42,850 nucleotides of DNA, taken from CAWDMN01 sp963803155. GTDB taxonomy: Bacteria > Acidobacteriota > Terriglobia > Versatilivoradales > Versatilivoraceae. Both the position numbers and the translations under genes were made by a program. The stretch covers positions 1 to 42,850 of the forward strand of contig CAWDMN010000023.1 of NCBI GenBank assembly GCA_963803155.1, written 5' to 3'. Below the pieces are notes generated by a model, which was given only the letters and a program-made list of their open reading frames with translations, ran no database searches and was not told the DNA's origin. Of this stretch, positions 35,813 to 42,850 are shown piece by piece (position 1 is the first letter of the stretch; each line of letters begins with the position of its first letter).

Positions 35813-36276
35813 TATTTCCAGCGGGCTTAAACAATCCTCCGCATAGTGAATCCGCCCTCGCCCTGGATTGGCATGGGTGCAGTTAAAGGTGAGAGAAAAG
35901 ACAGGCTACGGAAGGAAAAAAGTGGGAGGGGTATTGCGGTGCGGCGACCCCTCTGTGCCGCCGGGTGGGTAACGCTGGCCACGCGGCGCGCTCCCACCTT
36001 CCGGGGATTTTTCTTTTCCCCCATTGTTAGAGACTTATTCATTATTCTCTTACTTACAATTGCACTCGCTTGGGAGTTGATCCTATCCGACAGGAACGGT
36101 AGTATGATAGATGACTTGGGCATATAATTAAGGGGGGCCTGCTTTACCGACGCTGGGAAAAAGCCTCCTGGAAACTGACGGGGTTCTCAGCGTGCGATAC
36201 AGCTTTAAATGTCAGGCGCCTTTGCCAATTTGAGATCGCGGAATCTTCTTTCAGATCTTGAACGGCAGGAGGAATT
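35813..36276. other. Intergenic region with inverted GTGGGAG/CTCCCAC repeat
   Basis: GTGGGAG at 35922-35928 and CTCCCAC at 35991-35997 enclose a GC-rich segment with an inner GCGGCG/GCCGC hairpin, typical of dispersed intergenic palindromes. The rest probably carries the promoter of the LssY_C gene. No gene is seen. Confidence 0.5.
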
Positions 36277-37500
36277 ATGATCCCAGTTTCCCCGGCATTG
36301 ATCCTTTTAATCGCCCTGGTGGGGGCAGGGAATGCCAAAATTGCCATTCCTGCCGGTACTCAGATGGAAATTCGGCTGGCGGCCAAGGTAGCGAGCGATG
36401 CCTCCAGGGTTGACGATAAAGTGGAGGCTCTCGTCATTGCCCCCATAAGCGTGAATGGCGAGTTGTGCATTCCGCCGGGGGTCAAAGTTCATGGAAGCAT
36501 CAAAGAGATCAAATCAACGGAAGGCAAAACCGATCAACGGGCTCAAATCAAGTTGGAATTCAATGTGCTGGAAGATGTCTCGGGAAGCCAGTCTAAATTC
36601 AGCTCTCAGCTGATTGGCGTGGATAATGCCCGAGAATCAGTGGACGATCAGGGAAGAATTGTGGGAATTCTCGCCTCGGAAACCATCTCCACCCGGATGG
36701 ATCAGGAAATCAATAAACTGGAGGAACATCACAGCGGCCTGGCCAGTTTTTTTGAAACCATCAAATCCGCGGCCATGAAAGAGCCTCAGCCGGAAATCCT
36801 CTTTGAGCCTGGTGTCGAGATGAGCCTCAAGCTTAAAGAAGCTCTGGAAATAAAACCTCTCTCCGCTCAGAATCCGCCAAACCAAGAAAAGCCGGTCTTT
36901 TCCAAGGATGAACTTTCGACGATGGCCAATGCTCAGCCCTTTCAATCCAAAGCGGCTCAACTGGAAAAACCATCCGACGTAACCAATCTGATGTTCCTGG
37001 GTTCCAAAGAGCAACTGCAGGCCGCTTTTGCGGCCGCGGGCTGGACCGCTGCCGCCGGCTTGAACCAACTAACGGCGCTGGAGACTTTCCGGGCGATTGC
37101 GGAAAACCGCGGATACAAGGAGTCTCCGGTCTCTCTCTTGGTGTTGGACGGCCAACCCCCGGAATTAGTCTTCCAGAAACAGAACAACACCTTTGCCAAG
37201 CGTCACCATTTGCGGATCTGGAAGCGCCCTGATCAATTTCTGGGGAAAACAGTCTGGGTTTGTTCAGCCACTCATGATGTCGGCATTTCCTTTTCAGCGG
37301 AGAACCGAACCTTCATCCACAAGATTGATTCGCACATTGATCTGGAACGAGCCAAAGTAATCAGTGATCTGGAATTTTCCGGTCATGCCAAATTGCTGGA
37401 TTTAGTGGATCGCCCGGCAGTGCCCAAAGAAGGCAGCAATGCCACCGGCGACCAGTTGCTTACGGACGGGAAAATGGCCGTGTTGCTCGTTGATAAATGA
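36277..37500 (+). CDS. Secreted protein with LssY-like C-terminal domain
   Basis: 407 residues with GGAGGA upstream of the ATG. Residues 1-20 are a short signal peptide or anchor (PALILLIALVGAGNA). Residues about 22-130 form a beta domain of the IPAGTQMEIRL...VSVNGELCIPPGVKVHGSI type, as seen in VirB10/TrbI-like and related secreted proteins. From about residue 235 an LssY_C domain is clear: LMFLGSKEQLQAAFAAAGW, ESPVSLLVLDGQPPELVFQKQ, HHLRIWKRP and THDVGISFS...HKIDSHIDLER. In Legionella LssY the domain belongs to a secretion-linked membrane protein, but its activity is unknown. Here it has no PAP2 or DedA partner on the same chain, though a VTT/DedA-like gene lies directly upstream. Confidence 0.82.
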   Translation: MIPVSPALILLIALVGAGNAKIAIPAGTQMEIRLAAKVASDASRVDDKVEALVIAPISVNGELCIPPGVKVHGSIKEIKSTEGKTDQRAQIKLEFNVLEDVSGSQSKFSSQLIGVDNARESVDDQGRIVGILASETISTRMDQEINKLEEHHSGLASFFETIKSAAMKEPQPEILFEPGVEMSLKLKEALEIKPLSAQNPPNQEKPVFSKDELSTMANAQPFQSKAAQLEKPSDVTNLMFLGSKEQLQAAFAAAGWTAAAGLNQLTALETFRAIAENRGYKESPVSLLVLDGQPPELVFQKQNNTFAKRHHLRIWKRPDQFLGKTVWVCSATHDVGISFSAENRTFIHKIDSHIDLERAKVISDLEFSGHAKLLDLVDRPAVPKEGSNATGDQLLTDGKMAVLLVDK

Positions 37501-37649
37501 GACCGCCTGGCTCCAGCCGATCTCTTGCCAATTCTTATTTCACCTGCCATGGTTGTTTTGTTCCGCCACCTCAAAAACGCAAATTGGCAACCTGCGGCCA
37601 ATAAAACATTCATTGTTGCGGATGTCCATTCACACGGAACATGCCACGC

Positions 37650-38396
37650 TTAGAAGGCGTCATAAACCGGCTTGTGGGCCAGAAAGACGAAGGCCCTGTC
37701 AGGCAGTGGCTCCTTGCCGTAAGTTGTCAACAATTGAGCCTGGAATCCGGCCGAGCGAAGGGCACGTAAAATCTCCCCCGGCTCAGCCAGCATGAGACGG
37801 TGGGTTTCCGCGTCACGGCGATAGAGTGTGCCAACCTGGCGGAAACTAGTGATCCGCCGCGTCAGTATCCTGGCTGTGTTGTCGACCTCCACTTCCGTCA
37901 TAACCGCCCAATCAGTTCCTTCACGAAAGGTTCGACGTCGACTGTTGGATACCGTGGGTTCACATACGGCCATGTCGAACAACAGCAATCCGCCAGGGGA
38001 TAAAGCTTCGAACGATCGTCGAAACAATTCATCCCGCGCCTGACTGCCATTCTGCTCATCAAATGAATAATTCAACACCTCACCAATGGCGGTGATTGCC
38101 ACACAAGAGGGAAGTGCGACACGGACAAACGATTCCATGCGGAAATCCGCTTCCGGCACACGATTCCGGGCAATATGGATAAAGGTCTCGGAAATATCGA
38201 TACCCATCACCGCATAACCAGCATCGATGGCCTGCCGGGCCAGCGTGCCACCGCCGCAGCCGAGATCCACCACCATTCCTTGGTGAAGCTTGTCGTGAGA
38301 CAAAGAAGCCAGGAGCAACCGGGCCGCATCGATCGCGATGGCGCCATACCCAGAATCATGGATGTAGGCGAGATCTTCCCTGTAGGCGCGTTCCAT
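37650..38396 (-). CDS. Class I SAM-dependent methyltransferase
   Basis: 248 residues with AAGGAG upstream of the ATG. SAM-binding motif I is VVDLGCGGGTLA (residues 42-53), with motif II acidic residue Asp67 in VMGIDIS. TAIGEVLNYSF and LSPGGLLLFDMA are the later core strands. The N-terminal YREDLAYIHDSGYGAIAIDAA pattern is common in uncharacterised methyltransferases acting on small molecules. The substrate is unknown. It is convergent with the LssY_C gene (149 bases apart) and upstream of nothing on its strand except the gap to the reductase. Confidence 0.9.
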   Translation of the reverse strand: MERAYREDLAYIHDSGYGAIAIDAARLLLASLSHDKLHQGMVVDLGCGGGTLARQAIDAGYAVMGIDISETFIHIARNRVPEADFRMESFVRVALPSCVAITAIGEVLNYSFDEQNGSQARDELFRRSFEALSPGGLLLFDMAVCEPTVSNSRRRTFREGTDWAVMTEVEVDNTARILTRRITSFRQVGTLYRRDAETHRLMLAEPGEILRALRSAGFQAQLLTTYGKEPLPDRAFVFLAHKPVYDAF

Positions 38397-38690
38397 GTTC
38401 GGATCTCCTTTGCGGCTAAATGGCGGCTGTCAGCGGAGTTTGTCGAAGAGCATTCAAGAACCGCGACCGATTGAAAGCAACTCAAAATCCACTACTATTC
38501 ACCGAGTACTCTCGGCAACCGCACGGCCCATATCTTCATGCCGCCGAAATGGTTTTGACTCATCTGAGATCGGATCCCGACATCCCAGCATCTCTTGAAT
38601 ATTCGGTCGAGCGATCCCGAACAATTCGCCAAAGATGTCAGAGAGGTTCACGCCACGGCCGCAATGGCCTCCTCTTGGGTTGAGTATGGC
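38397..38690. other. Gene-free gap
   Basis: It contains the methyltransferase promoter and the 3' end region of the reductase transcript. No clear terminator or repeat was seen. Confidence 0.4.
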
Positions 38691-40982
38691 TCAAGAAGCT
38701 TGATGCGCTACATCTCGCTTAAGATAAGCGTTGACGGCTGCCCAAGCCAAGGGAACTACCCCACCCAACAAAAAGGTCATATCGGCTACGATTCGCAACC
38801 ATTCCAGCGTGTGGTAGGGTCCATTCAGCAGAAAAGCCTGGCGGCGGGCATGCCAATAACCATTGGCGATTGAATCCCAGAGCTGCAAGACTCCGGCGGG
38901 GAGCAGATCGAGCAATATCATCAAGGCTAATCCCACATTCACTCCCCAGAATCCCACTTTGACCGATTTTTCAATTCTTTCCCAGGCGTCATCCGACAAC
39001 ATGGATCGCAGACAAAAAACGAGAACCGCCAAGGCCAGCATGCCGAAAACACCAAACATAGCCGCATGGCCATGGTTAGCGGTCAGCGTCGTTCCCACCT
39101 CGAAGTAGGAGACAATGGGCAAATTGATGAGGAAGCCAAAAATTCCGGCGCCGACAAAATTCCAGACTCCCACCGCCATCAGAAAATAGATGGCCCAACG
39201 ATGTTTGGCGGCCAAGGCAAGGCCGCAATCGGCGCAAGACTGGTCCTTCAGCTTGATGAAATCCCAGGCATCCAGTGTGAGCAGAGTCAGCGGCACTACC
39301 TCCAAGGCGGAAAAACAAGCACCTAATGCCAAATTGAGAGTCCCTTGTCCGGTAAAATACCAGTGATGCCCAGTCCCGATAATGCCACCCCCCAGATACA
39401 ATATGGCATCCAGGTAGACTACCCGCGTAGCGGTTTTGGCGCCAACCAGCCCCAGCTGATAAAACATGATGGCGACCATAACCGTGGCAAAAAGTTCAAA
39501 GAATCCTTCAACCCATAGATGAATAATCCAGAATCGCCAATTGTCAATCACCGCAAAATTGGTGCGCGGGCCGTAGAACAGTGCCGGCAAATAGAAAAGT
39601 GGAATGGCCACCGCGGCATAAAGGAACAGGGCCGGAAGCACATTTTCGCTGTTTTTATGGATGGCGGGCCTCAAGGCTCGAAACATCAAAAAAAGCCAGA
39701 AGACCAGGCCGGCCGCCAGCAGAAACTGCCAGAATCTTCCCAGGTCCAAATATTCGGATCCTTGATGCCCCAGCCAGAACCATAGGTTTCCCAGTTTGTC
39801 GTTTATGCCCAGGAATTCTCCGAAGAGGCTGCCTAGCACCACCAGAACCAAAGCGCCCAGCAACCAATTAACTCCCGTTTTTTGTCCCTTGGGCTCACGG
39901 CCCCCCACCCAGGGGGATAAAAAGAGTCCTCCGGCCACCCAGGCCGTGGCCACCCAAAAAATCGCCAATTGCAGATGCCAGGTGCGCAGCAGGTTATAAG
40001 GCAGCCATTGGGCGATGTCGATGCCGTAAAAGGCCCGGGGTTCCACCCTGTAATGGGCCAGGGCGCCACCAGCCAAGGTCTGAAGCAAAAACAAAATGGC
40101 CACAAGGGCAAAATACTTTCCGGTGGCCCATTGGCTGGCCGTCAGTGTCCAGGCCGGCGGCAAGTGGTCTGGCAAATGCATCGGACCGCCTTCCCCTTTC
40201 CAGCCCAGGTAATCGAATCGTCCAAATACGAAGAGGACCAGTCCCAATCCTCCCAACAATGACACCAGGCTTAAGGCGCTCCAAATTAGCGTAGCGGCCG
40301 TCGGCCGGTTGTTCACGAGCGTTTCGTAGGGGAAATTATTGGTGTAGGAATAATCGTGACCCGGACGTTGCGCAGTGGTGACCCATGCCGCCCAGGCAAA
40401 GTAAGACGTGAGAGCTTTTATTTCTTCAGGGTCCTTAAGGTAGTGACGCGACAGCCCTGGAGAAGATTCCGGGCCATTGAAATAGCGCTCCCATTCCTGG
40501 ATTTGCGTGCGGTAGGAAATTACTTCTCCCGGAGTGAAGATCAAAGTGCCCGGGGTTGGCTGGTAACGATTCTGCTTTAAGATTTCAGCTGTGGCTGCGG
40601 TGACGGTGCTTTGTTGGGGGAAGGGCAGCCGGTCAAAAGGTTGTCCATACTCCCGCATGGCCATGGCATCCCGACTGATTTCAGCCAAACGATGCAAATA
40701 CTCGGCGCTATAATCCGGGCCTAAATAAGCGCCGTGCCCCCACAGGGTTCCGTGTTCCATCAAGCCGCGTTTGAAGAAAACTTCCTGGCCTTTTTCGATG
40801 TCCGATTGAGTCATAATGACGGTTCCGGATTCATCGACGATTTGCCGCGGGATGGGGGGAGCATTTTGATATGTCTTTACCGTGGTAAAGGAGAGCACCG
40901 AAAATCCCCCAATCATGACCAGGATGGCGGCATTTTTCCACCAAGGGGACAGTTTACCCAAGTCTTTTGTCTTAGCGTTCAT
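38691..40982 (-). CDS. norZ: Quinol-dependent nitric oxide reductase (qNOR)
   Basis: 763 residues from the ATG at 40982; a GTG 12 bases upstream sits too near the GGAGG. After one N-terminal membrane helix comes the periplasmic cytochrome-c-like domain without haem (MTQSDIEKGQEVFFKRGLM, GHGAYLGPDY), then the 12-helix haem-copper core. Expected histidines are present: H336 in RTWHLQLAIFW, H488 in IIHLWVEGFFE, H539-H540 in GTGHHWYFTG, and H637 and H639 in NHGHAAMFG, with glutamates after H488 for the non-haem iron site. It reduces 2 NO to N2O using membrane quinol, for detoxification or respiration. A cytoplasmic loop carries CADC (about residues 583-586). No NorR or NsrR gene lies nearby. Confidence 0.95.
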   Translation of the reverse strand: MNAKTKDLGKLSPWWKNAAILVMIGGFSVLSFTTVKTYQNAPPIPRQIVDESGTVIMTQSDIEKGQEVFFKRGLMEHGTLWGHGAYLGPDYSAEYLHRLAEISRDAMAMREYGQPFDRLPFPQQSTVTAATAEILKQNRYQPTPGTLIFTPGEVISYRTQIQEWERYFNGPESSPGLSRHYLKDPEEIKALTSYFAWAAWVTTAQRPGHDYSYTNNFPYETLVNNRPTAATLIWSALSLVSLLGGLGLVLFVFGRFDYLGWKGEGGPMHLPDHLPPAWTLTASQWATGKYFALVAILFLLQTLAGGALAHYRVEPRAFYGIDIAQWLPYNLLRTWHLQLAIFWVATAWVAGGLFLSPWVGGREPKGQKTGVNWLLGALVLVVLGSLFGEFLGINDKLGNLWFWLGHQGSEYLDLGRFWQFLLAAGLVFWLFLMFRALRPAIHKNSENVLPALFLYAAVAIPLFYLPALFYGPRTNFAVIDNWRFWIIHLWVEGFFELFATVMVAIMFYQLGLVGAKTATRVVYLDAILYLGGGIIGTGHHWYFTGQGTLNLALGACFSALEVVPLTLLTLDAWDFIKLKDQSCADCGLALAAKHRWAIYFLMAVGVWNFVGAGIFGFLINLPIVSYFEVGTTLTANHGHAAMFGVFGMLALAVLVFCLRSMLSDDAWERIEKSVKVGFWGVNVGLALMILLDLLPAGVLQLWDSIANGYWHARRQAFLLNGPYHTLEWLRIVADMTFLLGGVVPLAWAAVNAYLKRDVAHQAS

Positions 40983-41281
40983 GATGAATTTCACCCCTCC
41001 AAAATAGGTGTTCGCGTCGAATTAGCGATGGATTGGTAAGCGGCTTTTACGGCAGTACAAATAGTGGCAAATAATAATAACTGATTTCCGACGAGTCGCA
41101 CAATTTCCCAGTAGACTCGAGTGTAATTGTAAACGGCGTAGAGAGTGTCTCCTGGGGAGCGCGGTGGCCGTGTCGCTGCATCCCCTGGAGCGATTCGTCG
41201 ACCTCTGGGCGGACCAGAAAAAAGCGGACGCGTCCACGCCATCCAAAATAAACCGCTTTGTTTTTTCTGTGTAATTAGACC
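40983..41281. other. Reductase upstream region
   Basis: It should hold the norZ promoter. No NsrR-type palindrome or other known site was recognised. No gene is seen. Confidence 0.4.
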
Positions 41282-41582
41282 TGAATGGCGCTTACTTAAG
41301 GATTAAAAAGTCCTGGAGGGACAACGGAGAGTAGCCAGGGACAAGAGAACGAATTTCGCCGTCCCTGGAAACAGGAGAAAAGAGTTGGCGCCCTGAAAGG
41401 GCGCAGGAGTGAATGGTCTGAGCTGCTTCCTCCACAGCCTCTGCCGGGGTGGATGATTCTTCTGAATTAGTGGCCTGGGGTGGCGCAAAAACCGCGCCAC
41501 CCCAGGCTATTCTCCAATGTCCCTGCCGGGACAAAATTTGAACGGATTTATGGCGATGGGATGCTTAATTCAGCGCCATTCA
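41282..41582. mobile_element. MITE-like element, family R3, copy 2
   Basis: It starts TGAATGGCGCTTACTTAAG like the copy at 19223 and ends in CAGCGCCATTCA. Both copies share the GGAGGGACAACGGAGA and TAGCCAGGGACAAG left segment and the CAGGCTATTCTCCAATGTCC / GGCTATTCTCCAATGTCC right segment. The interior differs: here a hairpin CCTGGGGTGGCGC/GCGCCACCCCAGG (near 41480-41513) replaces the inner arm. No clear target duplication flanks it. No transposase is encoded. Confidence 0.78.
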
Positions 41583-41759
41583 GGTGACTCCAAATATACA
41601 AATTAATTTTCTTTATGAATAATCATCATAATTCAACAAACAGTGACCCCAGCCCAGAGGAGGAGGAAAAATATTGATCGTATAATGCATTTGATTGAAG
41701 ACTGCCCTGCGGCATAGGATTTTATGGTTGTAGCAAATAGCTGAATTTAAAGGTGATGC

Positions 41760-42055
41760 AGGACAGTGCTCAGTTAATGGAGGCTCAGAAGGGGAAAAAT
41801 GTTGGTCAGCTTACGGAATCCAAGTAGAACCTATGTATAAAGTCTCAATTCCAAGGACCGCTCGTGGAATTGAGACAAAATGAAGAATCAGACCGGAAAG
41901 GTTGAGTAAGACCTGTGCACCTGATGAGGCGCATGAATAGCAGAATGGAATACCTTGCCAAACGAAAAGGTTTCAATCTGTAGCCGAAGGAAATCTACCA
42001 GTTGACGGACGTGAGAATAGAAACCCTCAAGCCGAAGGCGGGAGAATGTGAATTG
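41760..42055 (+). other. Structured non-coding stretch, possible group II intron domain I relic
   Basis: There is no open frame of note. GTCTCAATTCC/GGAATTGAGAC (41842-41876) is a perfect 11-bp hairpin, followed by short stems such as ACCTT/AAGGT and GTAG/CTAC and purine-rich junctions ending ...CCGAAGGCGGGAGAATGTG. The style recalls group II intron domain I RNA, but no reverse transcriptase or domain V is present. The family call is a weak recollection. The stretch 41583-41759 shows nothing. Confidence 0.35.
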
Positions 42056-42060
42056 ACTCC

Positions 42061-42850
42061 CTAAGGAGTAACCTTCGGCGGTTTTGGCCAGTTCAGATAC
42101 TTGCGCAGGAACTCAAAGGTACCTTCGCCGTTAATGCTATGGCCGCCTTGGAAAAACTCGATGGCTGTTCGTTCGGACAGGCCTAGTTGCGCATAAAGCC
42201 AGCGTACTTTGGCGTACTCGTATGCCACCCATGGATCACGCCCCACAAGGTCGAGATGCCCACGCTCGACCATGAAAGGTCGTGGAACCATCAAATATGC
42301 CATCTCCGCATAATCGAAGGTTTGTCCGAGGTTCCAATAGGGCATTTCCCATTCAATTGTGCGCATGAAACTGAAGGGCTGGTCTGTGGCGGCCACCTTG
42401 TGTGTCCATTGGTTGAAATCGCCGGAGCAGATGGTGAGGGAATACTTTTCCAAAACCGCTGGAATCCGCATTGCGGTTTCTCCCCCATAACTCAGTCCAT
42501 AGAAGGCGATCCGATTGCCGTCCACAAATGGCAGGGTGTCCAGCCAGCGCAAAATTTGGTCGTGTTGAGCAATAATGAAGGAAAATAGGGTCGCCTTCAC
42601 GGTGTTGGCCTTCCGGCTGAGCCAGCGGTAGCGATCCTCGCCACGATAGAGATTGTGCGGGGCGAAGGTGATAAATCCCTGTTCTGCGAGCTTAGCAGCG
42701 AAGTTGTTGTATGCGGACTCGTTACCATCAATCGTGTCCCGGGGCAAACCGTTGCGGCCGTGCTGACAGACCACGACGGGACGCCGTTCTCCTGGCTTTA
42801 AATCTTTTGGCAACACCAGTACGCCCCACGCGAATACTTCAGGCCAGACA
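42061..42850 (-). CDS. Alpha/beta hydrolase (dienelactone hydrolase/acetyl esterase-like), 5' end beyond window
   Basis: The frame is open to the window edge, so the N-terminus is missing; at least 262 residues are present. The strand VVVCQHGRNG is the oxyanion region and FYGLSYGGETAMR carries the nucleophile Ser in G-x-S-x-G. FMVERGHLDLVG and FFQGGHSINGEGT give candidate acid and catalytic His. The C-terminal FEFLRKYLNWPKP is typical of secreted hydrolases annotated as dienelactone hydrolase or acetyl xylan esterase in Acidobacteria. Substrate not known; an esterase acting on glycans would suit the surroundings. Confidence 0.85.
   Translation of the reverse strand, partial: VWPEVFAWGVLVLPKDLKPGERRPVVVCQHGRNGLPRDTIDGNESAYNNFAAKLAEQGFITFAPHNLYRGEDRYRWLSRKANTVKATLFSFIIAQHDQILRWLDTLPFVDGNRIAFYGLSYGGETAMRIPAVLEKYSLTICSGDFNQWTHKVAATDQPFSFMRTIEWEMPYWNLGQTFDYAEMAYLMVPRPFMVERGHLDLVGRDPWVAYEYAKVRWLYAQLGLSERTAIEFFQGGHSINGEGTFEFLRKYLNWPKPPKVTP

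Noticed and set aside
41930..41945. CTGATGAGGCGC as a hammerhead ribozyme core
   Set aside because: The required GAAA element and closing stems in the right order are absent.

Overview
The window looks like a chromosomal piece of a soil- or sediment-type bacterium, most likely Acidobacteriota. This is inferred from family content, since no rRNA or other phylogenetic marker is present. The strongest pointers are an Oar-like TonB-dependent receptor with an N-terminal carboxypeptidase-regulatory-like domain, a membrane-anchored protein whose N-terminal domain is typical of Acidobacteria and is joined here to two malectin domains, a small secreted domain of the kind fused to acidobacterial hydrolases, a DUF1080 protein, and long intergenic regions packed with hairpin-forming repeats. 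No tRNA, CRISPR array, prophage or recognisable transposase gene was seen.

Layout. (1) 1-5.7 kb: a stress-island-like group on the + strand. It holds a 51-residue membrane peptide, a release-factor-like protein, an Mg2+-type P-type ATPase broken by six single-base shifts, a B12-binding radical SAM protein, and an Hsp20 chaperone with a clear sigma-70-type promoter and terminator. (2) 6-9 kb: a nucleoside transporter and uridine kinase pair, then a secreted VOC-fold protein. (3) 9.3-18.3 kb, + strand: a large secreted glycoside-hydrolase-like protein, a secreted HExxH metallopeptidase, and a group fit for proline peptide use (1-pyrroline-5-carboxylate dehydrogenase, POT peptide transporter, M24 prolidase-like peptidase). 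(4) 18.3-20.2 kb: gene-poor, with a MITE-like element flanked by a 9-bp target duplication and a long nested palindrome. (5) 20.2-31.5 kb, all on the - strand: a carbohydrate locus with the TonB receptor, the malectin protein, GH9, GH30, a cysteine-rich secreted protein and a small secreted protein. (6) 32.5-38.4 kb: a second cysteine-rich paralogue, DUF1080, a small membrane protein with a zinc-ribbon-like C-terminal module, a TVP38/VTT membrane protein, an LssY_C-domain protein and a methyltransferase. (7) 38.7-42.85 kb: quinol-dependent nitric oxide reductase, a second MITE-like element, a structured non-coding stretch and the 3' part of an alpha/beta hydrolase gene.

How the parts may work together. 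The - strand locus reads like a compact polysaccharide-use system. The receptor would import oligosaccharides, GH9 and GH30 would cut beta-glycans outside the cytoplasm, and the malectin protein (cytoplasmic N-terminal domain, one membrane segment, two periplasmic sugar-binding-type domains) is a plausible sensor. Three perfectly abutting 16-bp repeats overlapping an 18-bp palindrome lie upstream of the receptor gene and are candidate operators. Transporter and enzyme pairs (nucleoside uptake with uridine kinase; peptide uptake with prolidase and P5C dehydrogenase) point to a scavenging heterotroph, and the nitric oxide reductase to NO detoxification or respiration.

The best candidates for something little described are the membrane-tethered malectin protein with its possible operator array, the pair of Tat-like cysteine-rich proteins sharing identical Cys spacing, and the several families of structured intergenic repeats.
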